This document shows, piece by piece, positions 7,520 to 16,195 of a stretch of DNA of 64,000 bases. Where the stretch lies: the NCBI GenBank assembly GCA_009379925.1, contig WHSU01000002.1, forward strand, positions 124,001 through 188,000, written 5' to 3'. This stretch comes from Dehalococcoidia bacterium (lineage in GTDB: Bacteria > Chloroflexota > Dehalococcoidia > UBA2979). Made by a program: the position numbers and the translations under genes. The notes beneath the pieces are model-generated. The model saw only the letters and a list, made by a program, of their open reading frames with translations, did no database searches and was not told the DNA's origin. Within the stretch, counting starts at the first letter, position 1. Each line of letters begins with the position of its first letter.

Positions 7520-8770
7520 ATGACGTCGCCTTCCCTGGACGCGCTGCGCCATGCCGTCCCCTCGGACATCGAGCGGGAACCTCACGACTACGCGATTGAC
7601 GGCGTGTTGCCGCGCGTGGCGTTCAGGCCGGGCGACCGCCGTGAGGTCGCGGACCTGCTCCACGCCGCCGACCAGCACGGCCTGGTCGTGGTGCCGCAGG
7701 GGGCGAGGACGAGCCTGGAGCTGGGGAGGCCGCTGGGGCAGTACGACGTGGCCCTGAGCCTGCTGGGCCTCGACCGCATCGTGGAGTACGTGCCGGAGGA
7801 CCTGACGATCACCGTCGAGGCGGGTCTCACGCTGCGCCACCTGCAGGAGGAACTGGCGGCGCGCGGCCAGTACCTGCCCGTCGACCCACCGCCGCACGAC
7901 CGGGTGACCGTCGGCGGCCTGCTGGCGACCGCACGGGCCGGCGCCTGGCGCGGCTACCTGCCCGCCGCGCGCGACCTGGTCCTGGGCGCGACAGCCGCCC
8001 TCCCCGACGGCACGCTGCCGAAGTCCGGCGGGCGGGTGGTGAAGAACGTGAGCGGCTACGACCTCCACCGGCTGCACGCGGGCGCGCTGGGCGCCCTGGG
8101 GGTGATCGTGGAGGCCTCCTTCAAGCTGGCGCCCCTCCCTCCGGCGACCCGGCTGCTGGCGCTGCGCGCGCGCGACGAGCGCTCGGCCGCCCGCCTGGCG
8201 CGCGACCTGTGGGACAGCCACCTGGCCGCGCGGTCCGTGGCGCTGCTCGCGCCCGCCGCCGCCTCGCACAGCGGGCTGCACCGTGAGCCCTACGTCCTGC
8301 TCGAGCTCGCGGGCGTCGAGGCCGCCGTCGAGCGCTCGGTGGAGGAGGCGCGGGCGCTGGCTGGACGCGCCGGCGCGCAAGTCGAGGCGACCGAGGGCGA
8401 ACCGTGGCGCCGCCTGCGCGCGCTGGCGGGCGAGTCGGGCGCCACGGTGCTGCGGATGGGCGTACCCGCGACGTCGCTGCCCGAACTGGTCGGGGCCGCC
8501 GCGCGGGCTGGCTGCCTGGCCTGGGGCTATCCTGCCGCCGGCAGCGTGATCGCTCACGCGGAGGCAGGGCTGGACCCGGCGGCCGTGCGAGCGCTGCGCG
8601 AGCAGGCACAGCGACACGGCGGCTTCCTGCAAGTGGAAGCCGCCTCCACCGAGCTGCGGCGGCAGGTCGACCCCTTCGAGCACGGCGACGCCGAGGCGCT
8701 GCGGGCGCTCAAGCAGCAGTTCGACCCGCGTGGCACACTCAACCGTGGACGCTGGATGGAGGGCGTGTGA
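7520..8770 (+). CDS. glcE: Glycolate oxidase FAD-binding subunit GlcE
   Basis: 416 residues, the shorter FAD-linked partner of GlcD. It has a PCMH domain with VVPQGARTSLELG and the GlcE hallmark KSGGRVVKNVSGYDLHRL near 172. The ATG has TAGGCT six bases away, formed by the glcD stop region, so an internal leaderless start is possible as well as coupling to glcD. Its end overlaps the GTG of glcF by four bases. The protein joins GlcD and GlcF in the membrane-associated complex. Confidence 0.9.
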   Translation: MTSPSLDALRHAVPSDIEREPHDYAIDGVLPRVAFRPGDRREVADLLHAADQHGLVVVPQGARTSLELGRPLGQYDVALSLLGLDRIVEYVPEDLTITVEAGLTLRHLQEELAARGQYLPVDPPPHDRVTVGGLLATARAGAWRGYLPAARDLVLGATAALPDGTLPKSGGRVVKNVSGYDLHRLHAGALGALGVIVEASFKLAPLPPATRLLALRARDERSAARLARDLWDSHLAARSVALLAPAAASHSGLHREPYVLLELAGVEAAVERSVEEARALAGRAGAQVEATEGEPWRRLRALAGESGATVLRMGVPATSLPELVGAAARAGCLAWGYPAAGSVIAHAEAGLDPAAVRALREQAQRHGGFLQVEAASTELRRQVDPFEHGDAEALRALKQQFDPRGTLNRGRWMEGV

Positions 8771-10212
8771 CGGCCCATGAGTCGACTGCCTCGGAGATCG
8801 TAGACGCGAACGGCGCGCACTCCGTGCATCCTGAGCCCGTCGGAGGACACGCGCCGCGGTCCTCGGCGCTGCGCTTCGTCGGCGAGGACACGCCGGCGCT
8901 CGCCGACCTCCAGAACTGCATCCACTGCGGCTTCTGCCTGCCCTCGTGCCCGACGTACGTGGCCACCGGCCAGGAGCTGGAGTCGCCTCGAGGCCGCCTG
9001 CACCTGATCCAGGGCGTGCTCACGGGCCGCACCGAGGCGAGCGACCGGCTGCTGGGCCACCTGGACCTCTGCCTCCAGTGCCGCGCCTGCGAGACGGCCT
9101 GTCCGTCGTCGGTGCCGTACGGGCGCATCATGGAGGACGCCCGCGCCGCGATCATGGCGAATCCCGCGCGCGAGCGGCCCCGCTCCTGGACAGTGCGCGC
9201 CTTCGTGCTACGGGAGGTGATGGCGCGGCCTCGACGGTTGCGCGCGGCGCTCACCCTCGGCCGGCTGTACACCCGCAGCGGCCTTCAGCGCGCCACGCGC
9301 GGCCCGCTCCGCCGATGGCTCCCGGCGCCGCTCGCGCGGCTGGAGTCGCTGGCGCCGGTGCTGGACCGCGCCCCGTTCCGACTGACCGGCGTGCTCACCG
9401 CCGAAGGGCGTGAGGTCCGACAGGGTCACCACGAACGGAGTCCAGGGACTCCGGACGGACGGGGTGGAAGCAGGGTCGCGCTGCTCCTAGGGTGCGTGCA
9501 TGGCGAGATGTATCCGCAGATGCACGAGGCGACCGTACGCGTGCTCGCCCACCTCGGTTGCGAGGTCGTCGCACCCCCGGCCCAGGGATGCTGCGGCGCG
9601 CTGCACACGCATGCGGGTGACGCCGAGACGGCCCGGGCGCTCGCCCGACGGAACATCGCCGCATTCGAGGCCGCCGAGGTGGACGCCATCATCGTCAACG
9701 CGGCCGGCTGCGGCGCGGCGATGAAGGAGTACGGCCGCCTGCTACGCCACGACACGATGTGGCACGAGCGAGCCGAGCGTTTCTCCTCGAAGGTGCGCGA
9801 TGTGCTGGAGTTCGTCGCCGGACGGGACTTCGCGAGCGGGCTCGGCCCGGTGGAGGCGGACGTGACCATCCAGGACGCCTGTCACCTGGCGCACGCGCAG
9901 CGCATCCGCGAGGCGCCCCGCACGATCCTCGGTGCGATCCCCGGGCTGCGGCTGCATGAGCAGGCGACGCCCGACCGCTGCTGCGGCTCGGCCGGTATCT
10001 ACTCCGCCGTGCAGTCGGAGATGTCCGCCACGGTCCTCGAGGCGAAGATGGCGGACATCAGCTCCACCGGCGCCTCGGTCATTTGTACGGCGAACCCCGG
10101 TTGCACCCTGCAACTTCAGGCCGGGGTGCGGCGATCCGGCTACGACGCCGAAGTGCGCCACGTCATCGAGCTGCTGGACGAGTCCTACCGCGCGGGGGAG
10201 TCGCCCCGCTAG
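8767..10212 (+). CDS. glcF: Glycolate oxidase iron-sulfur subunit GlcF
   Basis: 481 residues from a GTG that overlaps the glcE stop by four bases. Two 4Fe-4S sites are clear: C51-x2-C54-x2-C57-x3-C61 and C102-x2-C105-x2-C108-x3-C112. The C-terminal half has the paired cysteine-rich (CCG) domains: QGCCGALH, then DACHLAH and DRCCGSAG. It passes electrons from the flavin subunits to quinone. Oddly, the first ~30 residues and a linker near 216-224 are encoded by DNA matching the REP-like repeat of this genome, and both look like low-complexity inserts that leave the clusters intact. Confidence 0.92.
   Translation: MTAHESTASEIVDANGAHSVHPEPVGGHAPRSSALRFVGEDTPALADLQNCIHCGFCLPSCPTYVATGQELESPRGRLHLIQGVLTGRTEASDRLLGHLDLCLQCRACETACPSSVPYGRIMEDARAAIMANPARERPRSWTVRAFVLREVMARPRRLRAALTLGRLYTRSGLQRATRGPLRRWLPAPLARLESLAPVLDRAPFRLTGVLTAEGREVRQGHHERSPGTPDGRGGSRVALLLGCVHGEMYPQMHEATVRVLAHLGCEVVAPPAQGCCGALHTHAGDAETARALARRNIAAFEAAEVDAIIVNAAGCGAAMKEYGRLLRHDTMWHERAERFSSKVRDVLEFVAGRDFASGLGPVEADVTIQDACHLAHAQRIREAPRTILGAIPGLRLHEQATPDRCCGSAGIYSAVQSEMSATVLEAKMADISSTGASVICTANPGCTLQLQAGVRRSGYDAEVRHVIELLDESYRAGESPR
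8828..8845 (+). repeat. REP-like repeat remnant inside the start of glcF
   Basis: TCCTGAGCCCGTCGGAGG closely resembles the arm of the palindromic repeat at 51.85 kb. It encodes part of a poorly conserved N-terminal extension of GlcF. Confidence 0.4.
9414..9438 (+). repeat. REP-like repeat arm embedded in glcF coding sequence
   Basis: This 25-base stretch matches the right arm of the intergenic repeat at 5.1 kb in all but about two positions (it shares GTCACCACGAACGG). It is translated in frame as part of a linker between the ferredoxin and CCG domains. Confidence 0.6.
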
Positions 10213-10224
10213 GCGGCGGTCTCG

Positions 10225-11235
10225 ATGGAATACGAGCCGCCGATTGACCGCGAGGCGCTCCTCGACGCGCTGCGCGACGCGTACGAGGTCGAGGCGGACG
10301 CTCTCGCCTTCGTGCCGGTGGGCTACGCGAATGCATGCTACGCGGTGCACGTGAGCGGGGAGCCCAGACACTTCCTCAAGCTGTGGTCGGACTCGCGTGC
10401 CGGCCGCTGGGCCGGCCAGCGGCGGCACATCACGCTACCGCTGCTGCGCGCCCTCTACGACCGTGGCCTCTATCGAGCCGTGGCCGCGCCGCTACCGGCA
10501 CGCGACGGCGCGCTCTCCTCGAAGCTCGGTGCACTGCCGTTTGCGCTGTTTCCCTTCCTCCCCGGGCATGGCGCGCCCGAGGTGTGGCCGCCGGCCCTCA
10601 CAGAGCGTCTGGCCGAGGCGATCGCCGCGGTGCACCGCGCCACGCCGCACCTGCAGGACCTGCTACCTCCGCGCGAGACGTTCGAGGTCGAGTTCGAGCC
10701 GGACCTCCGGAGCGCCCTCGACGCCGTCGTCGGAATCGAGGACGGCGCGCGACCGGGGCTCGTGGCGCTGCGCGACTTTCTGCTGCCGCGGCGGGACGAG
10801 GTGCTGGAGCAGCTCGGGCGGCTCCACGAGCTGCGAGCCGCGGCGCGGCGCCTCGATGGCCCGTCCGTGCTCGCACACACGGACATCGGCGGGGACAACG
10901 TGCTCGTCGACGCCAGTGGGGGCGTGGCGCTGCTCGATTGGGACACGGCGGTGGTGGCGCCACCCGAGCACGACCTCCAGTGCGCGCTGGGGCAGGACCT
11001 CGGGCGATTCCTCGCAGCCTACCTCGATGCCGGTGGCGCGCGCCCGCTGCACCGCGAGCATTTCGCCTTCTACCTGCTGCGCCGCTACCTGACCAACCTG
11101 TTCGTGCGCCTCTTTCGCATTCTCGAGGAGGAAACGGCCCCCGAGGCAGAAGCCGACGCGCTGGACGGCATGCACCGCTGGGGCTTCGCCCAGTGGCAGG
11201 CGCTCGACGAGTCCCTCGAGCGTGCCGGCGCTTAG
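10225..11235 (+). CDS. APH-family phosphotransferase (aminoglycoside/homoserine kinase-like)
   Basis: 336 residues with a kinase-like fold. The catalytic loop is VLAHTDIGGDNVLVD (His-x-Asp-x4-Asn) near 215, followed by the metal aspartate in LLDWDTAV. The N-terminal lobe has a Gly-poor nucleotide loop and FLKLWSD with the ATP lysine. Members phosphorylate small hydroxyl compounds such as homoserine, choline or aminoglycosides. It starts 12 bases after glcF and probably belongs to the glc transcript, which hints at a role in small-acid or sugar metabolism, but that is inference. Its TAG stop overlaps the TAA stop of the convergent lipoprotein gene by two bases. Confidence 0.8.
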   Translation: MEYEPPIDREALLDALRDAYEVEADALAFVPVGYANACYAVHVSGEPRHFLKLWSDSRAGRWAGQRRHITLPLLRALYDRGLYRAVAAPLPARDGALSSKLGALPFALFPFLPGHGAPEVWPPALTERLAEAIAAVHRATPHLQDLLPPRETFEVEFEPDLRSALDAVVGIEDGARPGLVALRDFLLPRRDEVLEQLGRLHELRAAARRLDGPSVLAHTDIGGDNVLVDASGGVALLDWDTAVVAPPEHDLQCALGQDLGRFLAAYLDAGGARPLHREHFAFYLLRRYLTNLFVRLFRILEEETAPEAEADALDGMHRWGFAQWQALDESLERAGA

Positions 11236-12848
11236 CCGACCCGCCCAACCTGCCAACCGGCGGCCAGCCAGCCATCGTTGAAGTCGTACGCATCGAAGGC
11301 GTAGCTGGCGAGGTCGGGCGCCACCGAGGCACGCTCCATGGGCGCCGCCAGCGGAAACATCGCCGGGATGTCGTGGAAGAGGATGCGCTGCGCCTCCCGC
11401 GACCGGCGCGCTCGCAGGGCGGGGTCGAGTCGAGAGAGGGTGTCGCGGACGGCCGCGTCGTACACCGGGTTCGAGTAGCCCCACGGCGAGAACCGGCCAT
11501 CCACGCCGCCGCTCGTGTGCAGCCGCAGCCCCACATCCGGCGTCGTCAGGCCGCCGATCTCGAACAACGCGGCTTCGAAGTCGCCCGCGAGGAACGCGCG
11601 GTCCCAGTCGCCCGGCGCCTCCAGCACCAGCTGCGCGCCGAAGCCGGCGGCGGCCAGCTGGTCCACTACCTGCTGGCCGAGCGGGCGCATCCGTGCCAGG
11701 TCCGGCACCTGCAGGCGGACGTTGAGCCCCGCGTGCCCGCTCGCCTCCAGTAGCGCCCGCACCTGCGCCGGGTCGTGCTGGTAGATCGGGTGCTGCACCA
11801 ACTCGTCCCGGGGCAGCGCGTCGGCACGATGGGCGGGCGTGACGGGGCCGGTGATGAACGACGAGTCCGCGCCGCGAATCGCCTCGCGGTCCAGGGCCAC
11901 CGAAACCGCCCGCCGCACCCGCTCGTCCTGGAACGCCTCGAGGTGGCGGACACTCGCCCCGCCCTTCGTCGGCAACAGCGAGAGCCCGAGTCCCACCAGC
12001 CGCTGCGAGGCCCGCCCGACACTATGCTCCGGCGCCTCCTCGTCCGGGGTCGCGCCCGAGATCGGGGCGGGATCATACGCAGCGTGCAGGTTGCCGGCGG
12101 TAAAGGCCGTCGCCATTTCGTGCGCCGTGGGGAATCGGGCCACCTCCACCTCGGCCAGCAGGGGATAGTCGGCGTTGTGGTAGGAGGGGTTGGCCACGAA
12201 GCGGTCGCGCCGGCCGTCCGCGTGCTCCGGGATGAACGGACCGCCACCCATAGGGTTGTCGAATGTCGGGTAGTTCACCGGGCCGCGTACCGAGGCGTCC
12301 ACCGAGCCCAGCAGCTCGAACAACAGCCCGAACGGGCCGCGCAGACGCAGCACCAGCGTCTGCTCGTCCGGCGCCTCCACCGCCTCGATAACCTGGTCGA
12401 AGAGAGCGACTCCCTCGTCGGCGCGGCGGGCGAAGTCCAGCCGGACGTCCTCCGCGGTCACCGGGCGCTCAGCGCCGGAAGCGTCAACGTGGAAACGCGC
12501 GTCCGGGTGCAACTTGAGGCGTATGCGGAGCGGGTCCGGTGCCTCGATCTCCGTGGCCAGGTCCGCGTGGATCAACGCCGTCCGTGGGTCGACCGCAACC
12601 AGCCGAGCGTAGGCGAGCAACTCCTCGCCCCGAAGCAGCCGGGGCACGGCGGCGCCCTGCGGGTCGACCACTCCGAGGTTGACGCGGGCCCCGCGTACCG
12701 GCGCTTCCGGCTTGCTCCGCGCGTGTATCGGGACAACGTTGTCGGCGTCGTCCTCCGACCTGGCCGCCCCACAGGCAGCCAGCAGCCCTGCGCCGAGCGC
12801 GGCAGCACCCAGGCGCAGCACCTCTCGTCGAGGGTACGTGCGACGCAT
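11232..12848 (-). CDS. Peptide/nickel-type ABC transporter solute-binding lipoprotein
   Basis: 538 residues of the SBP_bac_5 (DppA/OppA) family. The N-terminus has RRxxPRREVLRLG, which could act as a twin-arginine signal, a hydrophobic stretch, and a lipobox ending LLAAC near residue 25. The mature part follows the family order, with a typical ALDREAI segment and a C-terminal ligand lobe. It would sit on the outer face of the membrane and bind an oligopeptide or similar solute. No permease or ATPase genes lie beside it, so it is an orphan binding protein here. The ATG is preceded by GGAG. Confidence 0.85.
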   Translation of the reverse strand: MRRTYPRREVLRLGAAALGAGLLAACGAARSEDDADNVVPIHARSKPEAPVRGARVNLGVVDPQGAAVPRLLRGEELLAYARLVAVDPRTALIHADLATEIEAPDPLRIRLKLHPDARFHVDASGAERPVTAEDVRLDFARRADEGVALFDQVIEAVEAPDEQTLVLRLRGPFGLLFELLGSVDASVRGPVNYPTFDNPMGGGPFIPEHADGRRDRFVANPSYHNADYPLLAEVEVARFPTAHEMATAFTAGNLHAAYDPAPISGATPDEEAPEHSVGRASQRLVGLGLSLLPTKGGASVRHLEAFQDERVRRAVSVALDREAIRGADSSFITGPVTPAHRADALPRDELVQHPIYQHDPAQVRALLEASGHAGLNVRLQVPDLARMRPLGQQVVDQLAAAGFGAQLVLEAPGDWDRAFLAGDFEAALFEIGGLTTPDVGLRLHTSGGVDGRFSPWGYSNPVYDAAVRDTLSRLDPALRARRSREAQRILFHDIPAMFPLAAPMERASVAPDLASYAFDAYDFNDGWLAAGWQVGRVG

Positions 12849-12973
12849 GCGCAGGCTCCATCGGTGGTGAACCCGGTCCGGCCGCCATCGTAGGGGCCGG
12901 GCCGGGCGCGGCCAACCGGCAAGCCCAGCGCCGCATCGCGGCCCGCCGGTCGAAGCACACGGCTCGAAGCGGG

Positions 12974-12979
12974 TAGGAT
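12974..12979 (+). promoter_or_regulatory. -10 box TAGGAT of a leaderless promoter
   Basis: TAGGAT ends seven bases before the ATG at 12987 and no ribosome site is present. Confidence 0.4.
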
Positions 12980-12986
12980 CAGGACG

Positions 12987-13580
12987 ATGACCGATGCAAC
13001 CTTCAACATCGATGACCCACCCGACCCCTCGCGGCCACGGAATCCGTGGCCTCGCCTGCTGGCGTTCGGGGTCATCCTGCTGTTCGGCATCGTGATCTTC
13101 GGCGCGTGCCTCGTGGCGTACACGCGGAGCGCGCCCGCTCGATCGCTGGAGGTCGAGACGAACAGCCTGGAGGTGGGGCTTCCGCGCCTGCTACCGGCAA
13201 TCCCGTTCGGCGCGGACCGCTTCGGCTTCACATTCGGCGCGTGGGTGGTGCGCGCCGAGGACGGCCAGACGCACGCCCTGTTGTCCCGCGACCCGGGCTC
13301 GGGCTGCCACGTGGCGTGGAACCCCACGACGGCGGCCGGCGGCCGGGTCGGCGTCTTCATCGACCCGTGCGACGGCTCGCGCTACCTCGAGGACGGTCGG
13401 GTCATCGACGGGCCCACGCCACGCGGCCTGGACCGGTTCCCGTACGACATTGATGGCGGGACGGTGGTGGTGGACGTCGAGCGGCTGTGGCTGGGGGAGT
13501 GCGTCGGGGCGGCGGGGCCGGACTGCTCGCCCCCCGGCGAGCCGGTGTCCCGCGACCTGCCGTCCGGGCCGCTTCGGTAG
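12987..13580 (+). CDS. Membrane-anchored Rieske-like protein that has lost its cluster ligands
   Basis: 197 residues: a cytoplasmic Pro-rich start, one membrane segment (about 24-44), then an outside domain. Its second half reads like a Rieske fold: a GCHVAWNP stretch, a second box, and SRYLEDGRVIDGPTPRGLDRF, which is close to the normal SRYDxDGRVxxGPAPRPL tail. But box I (normally C-T-H-L-G-C) is D102-P-G-S-G-C107 and box II (C-P-C-H-G-S) is D126-P-C128-D129-G-S131. All four [2Fe-2S] ligands are replaced, while the two disulfide cysteines (107, 128) remain. It cannot bind a normal cluster. It is convergent with the SUF operon. Function unknown; the Rieske relation is by eye. Confidence 0.65.
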   Translation: MTDATFNIDDPPDPSRPRNPWPRLLAFGVILLFGIVIFGACLVAYTRSAPARSLEVETNSLEVGLPRLLPAIPFGADRFGFTFGAWVVRAEDGQTHALLSRDPGSGCHVAWNPTTAAGGRVGVFIDPCDGSRYLEDGRVIDGPTPRGLDRFPYDIDGGTVVVDVERLWLGECVGAAGPDCSPPGEPVSRDLPSGPLR

Positions 13581-13582
13581 GT

Positions 13583-13600
13583 GGGCCGCTGAGGCGGCCC
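13583..13600. terminator. Hairpin between convergent genes
   Basis: GGGCCGC and GCGGCCC arms (13583-13589, 13594-13600) with a 4-base loop just after the Rieske-like gene and facing the end of sufT. Confidence 0.5.
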
Positions 13601-13650
13601 CCCCGCCCCGGGCCTCCCGCGAGAGGGACGGGAGACCGAGGCGCGACGTG

Positions 13651-13986
13651 CTACCAGATGCCGAGCATCATCTTCACGTCGTCGGAGGCCATCTCCTTCG
13701 GGTTCCAGGGCGGGTTCCACACGAGGTTGACCTCGACGTCCTCCACACCCTCCATCTGCGAGAGCTTGTGGTAGATCATGCCCTGTAGCATCGGTCCCAC
13801 GGGACAGGCTGGCGAGGTGAGCGTCATGTCGACCGTGACCATCCCCTGGTCGTCGACCTCGTAGCCGTAGACGAGCCCCAGGTCCACGATGCTCATGCGC
13901 AGTTCGGGGTCCTCGACCTCGCGCAGCACCTCGCGGAGTTCTTCTTCCGTGGGGCGTTGCTTCGTCTCCGCAGCCGGGTCAGTCAT
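13651..13986 (-). CDS. sufT: SufT / MIP18-family Fe-S assembly factor
   Basis: 111 residues, a single DUF59 domain. It has the family's EVEDPELRMSIVDLGLVY start, the conserved Cys61 in TSPACPVGPM, and VWNPPW near the end. SufT-type proteins help mature Fe-S proteins downstream of the SUF scaffold. It is the last gene of the suf operon; its ATG overlaps the sufU stop by four bases and follows GAGGAG. Cytoplasmic. Confidence 0.88.
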   Translation of the reverse strand: MTDPAAETKQRPTEEELREVLREVEDPELRMSIVDLGLVYGYEVDDQGMVTVDMTLTSPACPVGPMLQGMIYHKLSQMEGVEDVEVNLVWNPPWNPKEMASDDVKMMLGIW

Positions 13987-14516
13987 CGCGCGCTCCTCTC
14001 ATCGGTCGTGACGGTCGCCTGCGCCTCGGCGCCGCGCGCCAGCAGCGCCTGCTCCAGCGTCTTCCAGGACAGCGAGGCGCACTTGACGCGCACCGGGAAC
14101 TTCGCGACGCCGGACAGCGCTTCGATGTCCCCCAGATCCTCCTCGGGCGGCTCGCCGGAGGTCATCATGCGCTGGAACGCGCCCGCCGCGCCACGCGCCT
14201 CCTCTACGGTCTTGCCCTTCACGTAGTCGGTCATCATGGAGGCGGACGCTTGCGAGATGGAGCAGCCCTGGCCGTCGAACTGCACCTGCTCGATGCGGTC
14301 GCCGTCCAGTGTCACCTCGATCGTGATCTGGTCGCCGCAGAGCGGGTTCGCGCCCTCCGCGAAGCAGGTGCGCGCGGCGCCCAGCGACCCGCGGTTCCGC
14401 GGGTTGCGGTAGTGGTCGAGGATGATGTCCTTGTAGAGGTCGTCCAGCAGCGACTCGGACTGCTGGGGTCCTCCGGCGATCGCCCCTCGAGCGGCCGGCC
14501 CGTTTCGTTCAGACAC
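13983..14516 (-). CDS. sufU: SufU Fe-S scaffold / sulfur-transfer protein
   Basis: 177 residues from the GTG at 14516, which overlaps the sufS end by eight bases. Key residues are Cys60 and Asp62 (NPLCGDQI), Cys85 (GQGCSIS) and Cys146 (VKCASLSW), with the SufU-specific insert between the last two. In the SUF system SufU takes persulfide sulfur from SufS through a zinc-bound cysteine. The N-terminal ~20 residues are a non-conserved extension. Longer starts exist but would run far into sufS. Confidence 0.9.
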   Translation of the reverse strand: MSERNGPAARGAIAGGPQQSESLLDDLYKDIILDHYRNPRNRGSLGAARTCFAEGANPLCGDQITIEVTLDGDRIEQVQFDGQGCSISQASASMMTDYVKGKTVEEARGAAGAFQRMMTSGEPPEEDLGDIEALSGVAKFPVRVKCASLSWKTLEQALLARGAEAQATVTTDERSAR

Positions 14517-15774
14517 TGACGCCTCCGAAGTAGCGCGAGGTCTCCTCGACGGCCGCGACAAGCGCATCCACCTCGTCCGTCGTGTTGTAGATGTAGAACG
14601 ACGCACGCGCGGTGGCCGGGACGTTCAACGCCGCCATGACCGGCTGCGCGCAGTGGTGGCCCGTGCGGACCGCGACCCCTCGCGAGTCCAACACCTGGCC
14701 GACGTCGTGCGGATGCACCCCTTCCAGATCGAACGAGACGACCCCGCCGCGCTGGTCCGCGTCCGGCGGGCCGAAGATCGTGACGCCCGGTACGTCGCCC
14801 AGCCGCCGCAGCGCGTAGTCCACCAGCTCGCGCTCGTGCGCGCGCACGGCCTCCATACCGAGGCTCGACAGGTAGTCCACCGCCGCGGCCAGCGCGACGA
14901 CCCCGCCGACGTTCGGTGTGCCCGCCTCGAACTTGTGCGGCACCTCGTTCCAGGTCGACTGCTCGAGGGTGACCGTGAGGATCATGTCGCCGCCGCCGAG
15001 GAACGGGCCCATCGCATCGAGCAACTCGACAGGAGCCCAGAGGACGCCGATGCCGAACGGCGCGAGCATCTTGTGGCCGGTGAAGGCGAAGAAGTCGCAG
15101 CCGAGGGCCTGCACGTCGCTCGGCATGTGCGGGACCTGCTGCGCCGCGTCCACGAGCACCTTCGCCCCGTGCTCCTTCGCCATGGCGACGATGTCCGCGA
15201 CGGGGACGATGGTGCCCAGGGCGTTCGACATGGCGGTCACGGAAACGAGCTTCGTGCGCGGGCCGATGGCCGTGCGGGCGTAGTCGAGGTCGAGCGTGCC
15301 GTCGGGGAGCATCGGGATGAACTTCAGCACGATACCGCGCTCGTCGCGCAAGATCTGCCACGGCACGATGTTCGAGTGGTGCTCGATCTCCGTCAGCACC
15401 ACCTCGTCGCCCTCGTGCAGGTACTTGCGCGCCCAGCCGTGAGCGACCAGGTTGATCGACTCCGTGACATTGCGCGTGAAGACGATGCCGCGCGGGTCCG
15501 GCGCGTTGATGAACGTCGCGACCGTCTGCCGCGCGTTCTCGTACAGCTCGGTGGCCTCCATCGAGAGCGTGTGTACGCCTCGATGGATGTTGGCGTTGTG
15601 ATCACGGTAGAAGCGGGTGATCTCGGCCAGCACCTGCACCGGCTTCTGAGATGTGGCGGCGTTGTCGAGGTAGACGAGCGGCACGCCCGGCCGCACCTCG
15701 CGCTTCAGGATCGGGAAGTCGCGGCGGATCGCCTCCACATCGAAGGGGCGGGGGCCATTGCTCTGGTTCATCAT
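14509..15774 (-). CDS. sufS: Cysteine desulfurase SufS (group II)
   Basis: 421 residues, a PLP-dependent aminotransferase-V fold. It has YLDNAATSQKP near the start, the cofactor lysine in FTGHKMLAPFG and the persulfide Cys375 in RTGHHCAQP, the group II pattern. It would mobilise sulfur from cysteine for Fe-S clusters, handing it to SufU. Its start overlaps the preceding Rieske gene's stop by four bases, so the genes are translationally coupled. A second, NifS-type desulfurase lies at 57 kb. Confidence 0.93.
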   Translation of the reverse strand: MMNQSNGPRPFDVEAIRRDFPILKREVRPGVPLVYLDNAATSQKPVQVLAEITRFYRDHNANIHRGVHTLSMEATELYENARQTVATFINAPDPRGIVFTRNVTESINLVAHGWARKYLHEGDEVVLTEIEHHSNIVPWQILRDERGIVLKFIPMLPDGTLDLDYARTAIGPRTKLVSVTAMSNALGTIVPVADIVAMAKEHGAKVLVDAAQQVPHMPSDVQALGCDFFAFTGHKMLAPFGIGVLWAPVELLDAMGPFLGGGDMILTVTLEQSTWNEVPHKFEAGTPNVGGVVALAAAVDYLSSLGMEAVRAHERELVDYALRRLGDVPGVTIFGPPDADQRGGVVSFDLEGVHPHDVGQVLDSRGVAVRTGHHCAQPVMAALNVPATARASFYIYNTTDEVDALVAAVEETSRYFGGVSV

Positions 15775-16160
15775 CTGTCCGTCGGTTCATCGGCCATGAC
15801 GGTCGCTTCGGTGTCCCGCACGGTGTTCGGGTCATCCGATCCCGCGACCCCGGGGCAATCGATGTAGAAGCCGTCCCCCTCGACGGCCACGGCGTAGGCG
15901 GCCACGTCGCGTACCGCCGGCAGGGCGAGCACTTTGCCGGTCTTCGCATCGAAGGTGGCGCCGTGACGCGGGCAGACCACCCGTCCGCGCCTCAGCTGTC
16001 CTTCGCCCAGCGGCCCACCGTCGTGGGTGCAGAGGTTGTCGATCGCGTACAGCTCACCATCGATGTTGCTCACCGCTAGCGAGCGGCCGGCACAGTCGAA
16101 GACGCGTATCTGCCCCGGCTCGATGTCCATGGGGGAGCCGACTCGTTCCCTGCTCACCAC
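15771..16160 (-). CDS. Rieske [2Fe-2S] ferredoxin in the suf operon
   Basis: 129 residues with an intact Rieske site: C44-T-H46 and C63-P-R-H66-GATFD. It resembles NirD or dioxygenase-type Rieske ferredoxins and is soluble. Its place between sufD and sufS suggests it supplies electrons for cluster assembly or is itself a client. The C-terminal ~25 residues are an acidic tail. The start is one of two tandem GTG codons behind GAAGGGA; the second (16157) has the better spacing. Confidence 0.88.
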   Translation of the reverse strand: MVSRERVGSPMDIEPGQIRVFDCAGRSLAVSNIDGELYAIDNLCTHDGGPLGEGQLRRGRVVCPRHGATFDAKTGKVLALPAVRDVAAYAVAVEGDGFYIDCPGVAGSDDPNTVRDTEATVMADEPTDR

Positions 16161-16195
16161 AATCCCTTCAGGTCCGCGGGCTCGGCATGCGCCGG

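Noticed and set aside
7076-8683. A 535-residue minus-strand frame opposite glcD and glcE
   Set aside because: Composition (Gln, Arg, His rich) is that of a shadow frame; the plus strand encodes two well-defined enzymes.
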